Below, piece by piece: positions 1 to 6,925 of a stretch of DNA of 32,942 bases. Position 1 is the first letter of the stretch, and each line of letters begins with the position of its first letter. The translations under genes were made by a program, and so were the position numbers. Under the pieces are notes generated by a model. It was not told the DNA's origin. It searched no databases and saw only the letters and a program-made list of their open reading frames with translations. Source of the DNA: Ruminococcus sp. (GTDB lineage: Bacteria; Bacillota; Clostridia; Oscillospirales; Ruminococcaceae); assembly GCA_017543595.1 (NCBI GenBank), contig JAFYFU010000028.1:1-32942 (forward strand). Direction: 5' to 3'.

Positions 1-814
1 TATATCAGGTATGGACGCTGCTTCAATACAGAAATATGATGCAGGCGTTCTTAAAACTCTCCCTGAGTCATATCTCAACGGCAATCCTGCAATAACTCCT
101 CCCGCTGACCAGCCCGCAACAAATCCCTCAACCGATGCAAATGGTATTCCAATATACGGCACTCCCATGAACGCTAATGCAACTGCTGTTGCAGACTTCA
201 CAAAGGGCGAAACTCCTCTCTTCTTTGCATCTGACGGTTGGAGCAACGAGTCAGTATTTGACTGCGGCTGGTATAAGGAAAATACATCTCTTGACAACGG
301 TGTACTCAGCCTTACAATTGACCAGGACCGCACAGGCAAGTATCACTATTCAGGTGCAGAATACAGAACAAAGGATTTCTATCACTACGGCTACTATGAG
401 ACTTCAATGCAGGCAATAAAGAATGACGGTGTTGTATCTTCATTCTTCACATACACAGGTCCTTCGGACAACAACCCTTGGGACGAAATCGACATCGAAA
501 TCCTCGGTAAAGATACTACAAAGGTTCAGTTCAACTACTACACAAACAGCCAAGGCAAACATGAATATATGTACGACCTCGGATTTGATGCATCACAGGG
601 TTATCACACATACGGCTTTGACTGGCAGCCCGACCATATTGCATGGTTCGTTGACGGAAAAGAAGTTTACAGGGCAACTGATAATATACCCTCAACACCC
701 GGAAAAATCATGATGAACACATGGCCCGGCAGAGATGTTGACGAATGGCTCAAACCGTTTGACGGTAAAACTCCTCTGACAGCACGTTACCGCTGGGTAA
801 CTTACAATAAGTAA
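1..814 (+). CDS. Dockerin-linked GH16 beta-1,3-1,4-glucanase (lichenase), 5' end missing
   Basis: The gene enters from the left edge with no start codon in view; the reading frame is open from base 2. The first ~20 visible residues (Ile-Ser-Gly-Met-Asp-Ala-Ala-Ser-Ile-Gln-Lys-Tyr) look like the second half of a type I dockerin repeat. A Pro/Thr/Asn linker follows, then a GH16 jelly-roll domain to the C-terminus. The GH16 signature DEIDIEILG is intact (counted from the Met at base 11, nucleophile Glu159 and acid/base Glu163) and is followed by the lichenase-like GKDTTKVQFNYY. Such enzymes cut mixed-linkage glucan, and the dockerin would attach this one to a cohesin-bearing scaffold outside the cell. 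The signal peptide and any N-terminal domains lie outside the window. GH16 lichenase is well supported; the dockerin call rests on a short fragment. Confidence 0.88.
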   Translation, partial: ISGMDAASIQKYDAGVLKTLPESYLNGNPAITPPADQPATNPSTDANGIPIYGTPMNANATAVADFTKGETPLFFASDGWSNESVFDCGWYKENTSLDNGVLSLTIDQDRTGKYHYSGAEYRTKDFYHYGYYETSMQAIKNDGVVSSFFTYTGPSDNNPWDEIDIEILGKDTTKVQFNYYTNSQGKHEYMYDLGFDASQGYHTYGFDWQPDHIAWFVDGKEVYRATDNIPSTPGKIMMNTWPGRDVDEWLKPFDGKTPLTARYRWVTYNK

Positions 815-853
815 TCAGATTCCTCTCTGATAATTGAAAACGACATAATATTG

Positions 854-883
854 CAGGGGGTGCAGTTGACATAATACCCCCTG
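854..883. repeat. 8-bp inverted repeat downstream of the lichenase gene
   Basis: CAGGGGGT (854-861) and ACCCCCTG (876-883) are perfect complements around a 14-nt loop. There is no T-run after it, so it is not a typical terminator. It could stabilise the 3' end of the lichenase mRNA. Confidence 0.5.
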
Positions 884-935
884 ATAAAATCAGCGAACTC
901 CTCCCAGGAAAAATATAGAAGTTTGTACTTCGGAA

Positions 936-966
936 AGACTGCACTTTCGTGTGGTCTTTTTCTTTT
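936..966 (+). terminator. Rho-independent terminator of the lichenase gene
   Basis: A 9-bp stem (936-944 with 949-957, two G-T wobbles) closes on a TTTC loop and is followed by a T-rich tract. Confidence 0.75.
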
Positions 967-976
967 AAAAAATACC

Positions 977-1006
977 TTGACTTTTATTGATAAAATATGA
1001 TATAAT
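977..1006 (+). promoter_or_regulatory. Promoter of the MarR-family gene
   Basis: TTGACT (977-982), an 18-bp spacer and TATAAT (1001-1006), with a TGA just before the hexamer that makes an extended -10. It lies about 37 bp before the MarR start codon. Confidence 0.75.
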
Positions 1007-1042
1007 GTGTCATACAGATATTTTTGAAAGGAGATATCCAAT

Positions 1043-1474
1043 ATGATTGTTAAAGACGACAATCTCCCGGAAGAACTGTACGGTGTCCTCGCTGACCTCC
1101 TGAACAGGAAAAACAATATCGAGGTCATAAACAGTATAAGAGGGGAGTACGGTGTGCTTAACTGCCTTTCCGAAATGCCGCAGGGAGCTTCCGCAGGCGA
1201 ACTCGGAAAAAAACTTCATGTCGTGCCGGGGCGCATGGCTGATATTCTGAAAAGCCTTGAACAGAAAGAATTAATCATAAGGTCAAGAATCGAAAGCGAC
1301 AGGCGTGTTGTCAAAGCCCTTATAACCGAAAAGGGCAGGCTTGTTTCAAAGGAAAAACGTGAGGACATCAGAAAAGAATATGAGGGTCTTTTCAAGATTC
1401 TCGGTGAAAATGATGTTAAAGAACTCATACGCCTGCTCAAAATTGTGCTTTCATATTATCCTGACAAATATTGA
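1043..1474 (+). CDS. MarR-family transcriptional regulator
   Basis: 143 residues, the usual size for a MarR protein. A winged helix-turn-helix runs over about residues 30-100: the region GVLNCLSEM starts it, the recognition helix follows in VVPGRMADILKSLEQKELI, and the wing carries the family-typical D-R-R (ESDRRVVKALIT) followed by TEKG. The C-terminal helix would complete the dimerisation domain. The start is the ATG preceded by GAAAGGAG. MarR dimers usually repress neighbouring genes and release DNA when they bind a small ligand. The next operon, 124 bp downstream in the same direction, has two palindromes at its transcription start, so it is the most likely target. The ligand cannot be read from the sequence. 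Confidence 0.88.
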   Translation: MIVKDDNLPEELYGVLADLLNRKNNIEVINSIRGEYGVLNCLSEMPQGASAGELGKKLHVVPGRMADILKSLEQKELIIRSRIESDRRVVKALITEKGRLVSKEKREDIRKEYEGLFKILGENDVKELIRLLKIVLSYYPDKY

Positions 1475-1509
1475 GAAAAACCGCTTATTATCTTTGGCAG
1501 TTTTGCCTA

Positions 1510-1538
1510 TTGAATATTGCGGTAAATTGTTGTATAAT
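1510..1538 (+). promoter_or_regulatory. Promoter of the condensation/carrier/ligase operon
   Basis: TTGAAT (1510-1515), 17-bp spacer, TATAAT (1533-1538). Transcription would start near 1545, inside the palindromes that follow. Confidence 0.8.
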
Positions 1539-1541
1539 TAG

Positions 1542-1570
1542 TTCGTAATACGAAATATTCGTATTGCGAA
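1542..1570 (+). promoter_or_regulatory. Two tandem palindromic operator sites, probably for the upstream MarR protein
   Basis: TTCGTAATACGAA (1542-1554) is a perfect inverted repeat around a single central base. TTCGTATTGCGAA (1558-1570) is the same palindrome with one mismatch. The centres are 16 bp apart, and the first site begins 4 bp after the -10. A repressor bound here would block open-complex formation or promoter escape. The binding protein is inferred from proximity. Confidence 0.72.
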
Positions 1571-1598
1571 ATTTATCACTTAGGACGGTGCTTTTAAT

Positions 1599-3005
1599 AT
1601 GGAGAAAAATATCGGTGGAATTATTTATGACTGCTACCCGCTTACTCCTGCTCAAATGGTTCATATCTACACCCTCAAATACAGCCCTACGTCTGAAATC
1701 GTAAACATCGGCACAGGTCAGTACTTCCAGACAAAGCTCAATATAGCAGCTCTGCGTGAGGCTCTTAACCGTGCTGTCGAGAGATGCGAGTCAATGCGCC
1801 TGCGTTTCTGGAAAGACCCCGAAACAGGCGAGATGTGGCAGTACGTTGTACCCTATACGAATGAATACTTTGAATACTATGATTTTTCCGAATGGGAAGA
1901 AAGCAGAGTTGAGGAAGTTCTCAACAAATGGACTTCTCAGGGCTTTGACACTTTCGGCGGAAAACTTTCAAGAATCGTTATAGTATCCCTTCCGAACGGA
2001 TATAACGGCTACTACTTCAATGTTCATCATTCCTGCATGGATTCAAGTTCCGTTATCGCTTTTGCGAAAGACGTTATAGAAATATATTGCAGTCTGCTTT
2101 ACGGTCTGCCTTATCCCAAGCCCATGACTTCATATATCGAATCCGTAAAGAAAGATTTTGAATATGAGGGAAGCAAAAAGCAGAAAAGAGATGAGGAATA
2201 CTGGCATAAACAGCTTGATATGCCCGAACCGATTTACACGGACTACACAGGTCCCGGAAGACTTATGCAGCTCCGCCAGAAGAACAATAACCCCAATCAG
2301 AGATGGGGCGTTCTCAGTACATCAAACGGTGACGGAAATACTATCACATATGAGCTTGATGTTGATTCCACAAAGAAAATCATGGATTTCGCACAGAAAT
2401 ATGATTTGCCCGTAAGTGCCGTAATACTCCACGCAATAAGAACCGTCCTTTCAAAATTCAACAACAATGAAACCGATATCTGCATAAGAGATTTCGTAAG
2501 CAGACGTTCAACTATCCTCAACAAAAAATGCGGAGGCGTAAGAATGCACTGCTTCCCCATGAGAACTATTATTCCGCTTGATGCAACCGTCCTTGAATCA
2601 ATGAGAGTAATCAAAAAGGCTCAGGAAGATTTGTTCCTCCATGCAGATTATTCCACACTTAAATATATACAGGAAATGAATCAGAAGTATAATGTAGGTG
2701 CAGGCGGCTGCTACCACAGCGTAAGCTTTACATATCAGCCCGGTACACTCGGCGGTATAGTTCCCCAGCTTAAAGGCATAGGATTCAAGAGCAGATGGTA
2801 CAGCAGCGGCAAACAGCCACAGCCTATGTATATAACTGCTATGCACAGACCCAGTGACGGCGGACTTAATTTCTTCTTCGGATACCAGACAGACTGCGCT
2901 ACTCCCGAAGAAATAGAGTTCCTTTACTACTTCACGGGCAGAGTGCTTTTCAGAAGTATAGAGAATCCCGAAAAAACAATAAAAGAAATTATTGATATGA
3001 CTTGA
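1599..3005 (+). CDS. Stand-alone NRPS condensation-domain protein
   Basis: 468 residues, the length of one condensation domain with no fused partner. The N-terminus YPLTPAQMVHIY matches the C1 core of condensation domains. The active-site HHxxxD is present as HHSCMD (residues 143-148), although the Gly that normally follows is Ser. In this superfamily the second His promotes nucleophilic attack on a carrier-bound thioester to form an amide or ester bond. No signal peptide or membrane segment is visible. The stop is 12 bp before the carrier-protein gene, so the two are surely co-transcribed, and the ligase gene overlaps the end of the carrier gene. An acyltransferase of the same superfamily that uses non-peptide substrates is possible. 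The product cannot be predicted. Confidence 0.82.
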   Translation: MEKNIGGIIYDCYPLTPAQMVHIYTLKYSPTSEIVNIGTGQYFQTKLNIAALREALNRAVERCESMRLRFWKDPETGEMWQYVVPYTNEYFEYYDFSEWEESRVEEVLNKWTSQGFDTFGGKLSRIVIVSLPNGYNGYYFNVHHSCMDSSSVIAFAKDVIEIYCSLLYGLPYPKPMTSYIESVKKDFEYEGSKKQKRDEEYWHKQLDMPEPIYTDYTGPGRLMQLRQKNNNPNQRWGVLSTSNGDGNTITYELDVDSTKKIMDFAQKYDLPVSAVILHAIRTVLSKFNNNETDICIRDFVSRRSTILNKKCGGVRMHCFPMRTIIPLDATVLESMRVIKKAQEDLFLHADYSTLKYIQEMNQKYNVGAGGCYHSVSFTYQPGTLGGIVPQLKGIGFKSRWYSSGKQPQPMYITAMHRPSDGGLNFFFGYQTDCATPEEIEFLYYFTGRVLFRSIENPEKTIKEIIDMT

Positions 3006-3017
3006 TGAGGTGTTAAT

Positions 3018-3248
3018 ATGTTTGAGAAAATGGTAGAAATGATTTGTCAGTATGTTGAGGTTGAACCCGAAAACATTACAAGAGATTCCCGCTTTATCGA
3101 GGATTTGGGTTTCAATTCCTATGATGTAATGAGCATGATGGGCGATGCAGAGGCTGAATTTGATATCGAAATCGAGCAGGAAGAAGCCGTTAAATGTAAG
3201 ACTGTCGGCGAACTTGCCGATTACTTTGAGGGTCTTGCCAATGCTTGA
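3018..3248 (+). CDS. Acyl/peptidyl carrier protein
   Basis: 76 residues, acidic, with the length and fold pattern of a four-helix carrier protein. The phosphopantetheine attachment site is DLGFNSYDVMSM, with Ser34 as the probable modified residue; Asn in front of Ser and Tyr after it depart from the usual DSL of fatty-acid ACPs, which suggests a dedicated rather than housekeeping carrier. A good ribosome site (GAGGTGTTAAT) precedes the ATG. It lies between a condensation-domain gene and an adenylate-forming ligase gene and would shuttle the activated acyl or aminoacyl group between them. A phosphopantetheinyl transferase is not encoded in the window. Confidence 0.9.
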   Translation: MFEKMVEMICQYVEVEPENITRDSRFIEDLGFNSYDVMSMMGDAEAEFDIEIEQEEAVKCKTVGELADYFEGLANA

Positions 3249-4767
3249 AATGAATGACATAAAAAACCTCAGAGATATAGTTTACAAAGCCTCGGAGGTT
3301 TACGGCGATGAGATTTATATAAAGGAATACATCAAAAAGGATTTTAAAGATACAAGCTTTAAAACTTTCAGAGAGAACTGCGACAGCGTTGCAGTATGGA
3401 TTCAGGAAAAATTTAATTCAAGAATCCACGCCGCAATTATAGGCACAACAAGTTCAGAATATCTTACCGCATGGTTCGGTATTCAGTGCAGCGGAAATGT
3501 ATCCGTTCCGATAGATACTTCAAACAGCGTTGACAATATCATAAGCGAGATAAACCGTTCGGACAGCGAAATTGTATTCTTTGAGGACAAGCACATGAAG
3601 AATCTTGAAAGATTCAGAAATGAGTGTCCTGCTGTAAAATATTTTGTCAACCTTGCGAAAAAACATGACGATATACTTTTCCTCGGTGACATAATCTCGG
3701 AATACAGCGGAAAAACTCCCGAAATCAAAGAACTTTCCATTGATGATACTGCGGCAATACTTTTCACATCAGGTACTACGGGCATAAGCAAAGGGGTAAT
3801 GCTTTCACACGGAAATCTGATTGATAATGTAACTTGTTTCGATGACGGAGATTTTCACGGCAAAAGGATACTGTCCGTCCTCCCTGTACATCATGTATAC
3901 TGCTTTACCTGCGATATACTCTGCGGAATGTGTCACGGTGCAACGGTGTGCGTAAACGATTCACTCATGCACCTTGCAAGAAACCTGAATATTTTCCAGC
4001 CCAATTTAAGTACTTTCGTGCCTATGATTGCCGCAACAATACTCAACAAAATGCAGATGTCCGCAAAGGACGGTGCTGATAAAAAGGCAATAGCAAAGGC
4101 TGTATTCGGCGAAAATTTTGAGGTAATATTCTCAGGCGGTGCTTATCGCAGCCCTGAAATTATCGAAGGATATAGAGAATTTGGAATGGATATTACTCAG
4201 GGATACGGAATGACAGAATGTTCACCGAGAATATGTACGGGTATAAGACATTCTCCGAAACTTGATTCTGTCGGCAAAATCGTCAACGGCTGTGAAGTTA
4301 AAATCGTTGACGGTGAAATATGGGTAAAAAGCAAATCTGTCATGAAGGGGTATTACAAGAATCCTGAGGAAACCGCAAAATCTCTCACGCCTGACGGCTG
4401 GCTTATGACGGGTGACCTCGGTCATAAAGATGATGACGGTTATCTCTATATCACGGGAAGAAAGAAGAATTTGATTATTCTTTCAAACGGCGAAAACGTT
4501 TCTCCTGAGGAACTCGAAAACTGCTTTGCATCTTTCGCTCCCATAAAGGAAATCGTTGTATATTCGGAGGACGAAACCATAAAGGCGCAGATATATCCCG
4601 ACCCTGATTACGTTTCCGATGATATACAGGCTGAAATAAATGCAAAGGTTGAAGAAGTCAACAACACTTTCCCGCCCGCAAAGAGAATTGTAAATGTTAT
4701 TTTCAGAGACAGGGAATTTGTAAAGACTGCATCAAGAAAAATTATAAGAGCTAAAATAAATGAATGA
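3241..4767 (+). CDS. AMP-dependent acyl/aminoacyl ligase (adenylation enzyme)
   Basis: 508 residues from the ATG at 3241, which has GAGGG 8 bp upstream and overlaps the end of the carrier gene by 8 bp, a sign of translational coupling. An ATG at 3250 is an alternative. ANL-superfamily motifs are all visible: the P-loop ILFTSGTTGISKG, the A5 motif GYGMTECSP, the A7/A8 stretch WLMTGDLGHKDDDGYLYITG with GRKKNLI after it, and the C-terminal catalytic Lys region TASRKIIRAK, where the usual Gly of TASGK is Arg. It would activate a carboxylic or amino acid with ATP and load the carrier encoded just upstream. Substrate specificity is not readable by eye. Confidence 0.88.
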   Translation: MLEMNDIKNLRDIVYKASEVYGDEIYIKEYIKKDFKDTSFKTFRENCDSVAVWIQEKFNSRIHAAIIGTTSSEYLTAWFGIQCSGNVSVPIDTSNSVDNIISEINRSDSEIVFFEDKHMKNLERFRNECPAVKYFVNLAKKHDDILFLGDIISEYSGKTPEIKELSIDDTAAILFTSGTTGISKGVMLSHGNLIDNVTCFDDGDFHGKRILSVLPVHHVYCFTCDILCGMCHGATVCVNDSLMHLARNLNIFQPNLSTFVPMIAATILNKMQMSAKDGADKKAIAKAVFGENFEVIFSGGAYRSPEIIEGYREFGMDITQGYGMTECSPRICTGIRHSPKLDSVGKIVNGCEVKIVDGEIWVKSKSVMKGYYKNPEETAKSLTPDGWLMTGDLGHKDDDGYLYITGRKKNLIILSNGENVSPEELENCFASFAPIKEIVVYSEDETIKAQIYPDPDYVSDDIQAEINAKVEEVNNTFPPAKRIVNVIFRDREFVKTASRKIIRAKINE

Positions 4768-4770
4768 TTG

Positions 4771-4803
4771 TAAATGCGGAGTTTATGCTCCGCATTTATT
4801 TTA
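4771..4803 (+). terminator. Terminator of the condensation/carrier/ligase operon
   Basis: A perfect 11-bp stem (TAAATGCGGAG at 4771-4781 with CTCCGCATTTA at 4788-4798), six-base loop, then TTTTA. Confidence 0.85.
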
Positions 4804-4812
4804 CAGTAATGC

Positions 4813-4841
4813 TTGACAATGTGCAGTAAATATGGTAGAAT
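4813..4841 (+). promoter_or_regulatory. Promoter of the UDP-sugar pyrophosphorylase gene
   Basis: TTGACA (4813-4818), 17-bp spacer, TAGAAT (4836-4841), with TGG before the hexamer (extended -10). It lies 35 bp before the chosen start codon and rules out starts at or near 4832. Confidence 0.82.
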
Positions 4842-4876
4842 GTATTCATGTAACTATTTCGGAAGGAGATATGTAT

Positions 4877-6088
4877 ATGGATAAAGTTCAGGAAATATTG
4901 AAAAATCTGAAACAGAATCATATCATTGAATATATGAAAACCCTTTCCCACAGCGAAATTGAAAAACTTAACGAACAGCTTGAAAGGCTTGACCTTTCAG
5001 TTATAAATATAAACGGAAAAGAAGAAAAACGTGGCAAATTTTCTCCTCTTCTTGCTGTGACGCTTGACGAAATCACGCACAACAAAGAAAAATTTACAGA
5101 TATCGGTCTTGACGCAATAAGAAAAAGAAAAATAGGCGCAATACTTCTCGCAGGCGGTCAGGGGAGCAGGCTCGGCTTTGAAAAGCCGAAAGGGGCTTTT
5201 AATATCGGTGTAAACCGTGAGATTTATATTTTTGAATGTCTTATAAATAATCTCCTCGAAGTGACGGAAAAAGCAGGCGTTTATGTTCCGCTTTTCGTGA
5301 TGACAAGCATTGAAAACAATCAGGAAACAAAGGATTTTTTCAGGGAACATAATTATTTCGGATACAGTAAGGAAAATATATGGTTTTTTGTGCAGGAACA
5401 GCTTCCCGCCGTTGATACTGACGGAAAATTAATGCTCGCCGAAAAAGACAGAATCCTTACTGCTCCCAACGGAAATGGTGGCTGGTATGCCTCAATGGAA
5501 AAGACGGGTATGCTTGAAATCGTGCGTGATTTGGGCATAGAATGGCTTAACGTCTTTGCTGTCGATAATGTCCTCCAAAGAATCGCAGACCCCTGTTTTA
5601 TAGGTGCTGTAATTGATTCGGGAAAAGTCTCAGGCGCAAAGGTTGTCGCAAAGGCTGCGCCAGATGAAAAAGTCGGTGTTCTCTGTCTTGAAGACAACAA
5701 GCCCTCAATCGTTGAATATTACGAAATGACTGAGGAAATGCTCAAAAGCCGTCAGTCTGACGGCACGCTGTCATATAACTACGGAGTGATACTGAATTAT
5801 CTTTTCAGGGTTGACAAGCTTAACAGCACTTTGTCCGTGAAACTCCCCCTGCACCGTGCATTTAAAAAAGTTAAATATATGGACACAAGCGAAAATGTTC
5901 ACAATCCCGAAGAACCAAATGCTTATAAATTTGAAACTCTCGCCCTCGATATGGTCAAGCTCCAAGAAAACTGCCTTGCCTATGAGGTTGACCGCAGAAA
6001 AGAATTTGCACCCGTTAAAAACAAAAAAGGCATTGATTCCGTTGAAAGCGCAAGGGAACTGCTTAAACTTAACGGCATAGAACTTTGA
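4877..6088 (+). CDS. UDP-sugar pyrophosphorylase-like nucleotidyltransferase (UDPGP/UAP family)
   Basis: 403 residues from the ATG at 4877. That start sits 8 bp after AAGGAG; the ATG at 4871 is too close to it, and the frame upstream runs into the promoter. The nucleotide-binding loop LAGGQGSRLG (residues 91-100) followed by EKPKGAFNIG is the hallmark of the eukaryote-type UDPGP/UAP1 fold, not of bacterial GalU or GlmU. The downstream stretch PNGNGG and the NVFAVDNVL metal-site region also fit. The family makes UDP-GlcNAc or UDP-glucose from UTP and the sugar 1-phosphate for wall or glycan synthesis. It has its own promoter and terminator. Which sugar it uses cannot be decided here. Confidence 0.85.
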   Translation: MDKVQEILKNLKQNHIIEYMKTLSHSEIEKLNEQLERLDLSVININGKEEKRGKFSPLLAVTLDEITHNKEKFTDIGLDAIRKRKIGAILLAGGQGSRLGFEKPKGAFNIGVNREIYIFECLINNLLEVTEKAGVYVPLFVMTSIENNQETKDFFREHNYFGYSKENIWFFVQEQLPAVDTDGKLMLAEKDRILTAPNGNGGWYASMEKTGMLEIVRDLGIEWLNVFAVDNVLQRIADPCFIGAVIDSGKVSGAKVVAKAAPDEKVGVLCLEDNKPSIVEYYEMTEEMLKSRQSDGTLSYNYGVILNYLFRVDKLNSTLSVKLPLHRAFKKVKYMDTSENVHNPEEPNAYKFETLALDMVKLQENCLAYEVDRRKEFAPVKNKKGIDSVESARELLKLNGIEL

Positions 6089-6090
6089 AA

Positions 6091-6126
6091 TAAAACCGTT
6101 TCTTTCGGGAAACGGTTTTATTTTTT
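6091..6126 (+). terminator. Terminator of the pyrophosphorylase gene
   Basis: Stem TAAAACCGTTT (6091-6101) with AAACGGTTTTA (6110-6120), followed by a run of Ts. Confidence 0.85.
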
Positions 6127-6146
6127 ATAAATTTACTGAAATACTG

Positions 6147-6175
6147 TTGACATTTAATGTGGAATATGTTAGAAT
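6147..6175 (+). promoter_or_regulatory. Promoter of the rubrerythrin gene
   Basis: TTGACA (6147-6152), 17-bp spacer, TAGAAT (6170-6175) with a TGT extension. The same TGTTAGAAT -10 recurs at 21761-21769. Confidence 0.83.
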
Positions 6176-6241
6176 ATGTTGACGGGAATAATTTACAAAT
6201 ATTCGGAGCATAATAATTAAAATAAATTAAAGGAGGAAATT

Positions 6242-6895
6242 ATGAAAAAATTCAGATGTAAAATTTGCGGAGTGGAATTTGAAGCTGAAAGCATTGAAAA
6301 TGCTGTCTGTCCCAAGTGCGGTGCAAAGGGCGACAAGCTCGAAGAAATCCCCGACAAGTCAAATCCCTATTCGGGAACTCAGACCGAGAAAAACCTTGAA
6401 ATGGCTTTTGCAGGCGAATCACAGGCAAGAAATAAGTATACCTATTTCGCCTCTGTCGCAAAAAAAGAGGGCTTTGAACAGATTTCGGCAATTTTCCTGA
6501 AAACCGCAGAAAACGAAAAGGAACACGCTAAAATGTGGTTCAAGGAACTCAAAGGAATCGGAAATACTGCTCAGAATTTAGCCGCTGCCGCTGACGGTGA
6601 GAATTACGAATGGACGGATATGTACGAGAATTTCGCAAAAACTGCCGAGGAAGAAGGTTTCCCGGAACTTGCGGCGAAATTCCGTGCGGTAGGCGAAATT
6701 GAAAAGCATCACGAGGAGCGTTATCGTGCCTTGCTGAAAAATATCGAAATGCAGGAAGTGTTCAAGAAAAGCGAAGTCAAGGTCTGGGAGTGCAGAAATT
6801 GCGGTCATATCGTTGTGGGTACAAATGCCCCCGATGTATGCCCCGTATGCAATCACCCGCAGTCGTATGTTGAAATCCACGCTGAAAATTACTAA
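6242..6895 (+). CDS. Rubrerythrin with N- and C-terminal rubredoxin-type metal sites
   Basis: 217 residues, start set by AAAGGAGG 5 bp upstream. It has three parts. Residues 1-30 carry CKICG and CPKCG (Cys6, 9, 23, 26). Residues ~46-170 form a ferritin-like diiron domain with [10 protein letters not shown] (Glu59), ENEKEH (Glu/His near 91-95), AEEEGF and [10 protein letters not shown]. Residues 180-217 carry the classical C-terminal rubredoxin CRNCG and CPVC (Cys184, 187, 200, 203). Rubrerythrins reduce hydrogen peroxide in the cytoplasm of anaerobes, with electrons entering through the rubredoxin site. Standard rubrerythrin has only the C-terminal site (~190 residues), so the extra N-terminal site is a known but less common arrangement. 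It is monocistronic. Confidence 0.93.
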   Translation: MKKFRCKICGVEFEAESIENAVCPKCGAKGDKLEEIPDKSNPYSGTQTEKNLEMAFAGESQARNKYTYFASVAKKEGFEQISAIFLKTAENEKEHAKMWFKELKGIGNTAQNLAAAADGENYEWTDMYENFAKTAEEEGFPELAAKFRAVGEIEKHHEERYRALLKNIEMQEVFKKSEVKVWECRNCGHIVVGTNAPDVCPVCNHPQSYVEIHAENY

Positions 6896-6896
6896 T

Positions 6897-6924
6897 AAAA
6901 AAGGGGCTGTAAAAAGCCCCTTTT
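6897..6924. terminator. Bidirectional terminator between the rubrerythrin and LCP genes
   Basis: AAAAGGGGCT (6899-6908) pairs with AGCCCCTTTT (6915-6924). A-tracts and T-tracts flank both sides, so it can serve both converging genes; the LCP stop codon begins 1 bp beyond it. Confidence 0.85.
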
Positions 6925-6925
6925 G

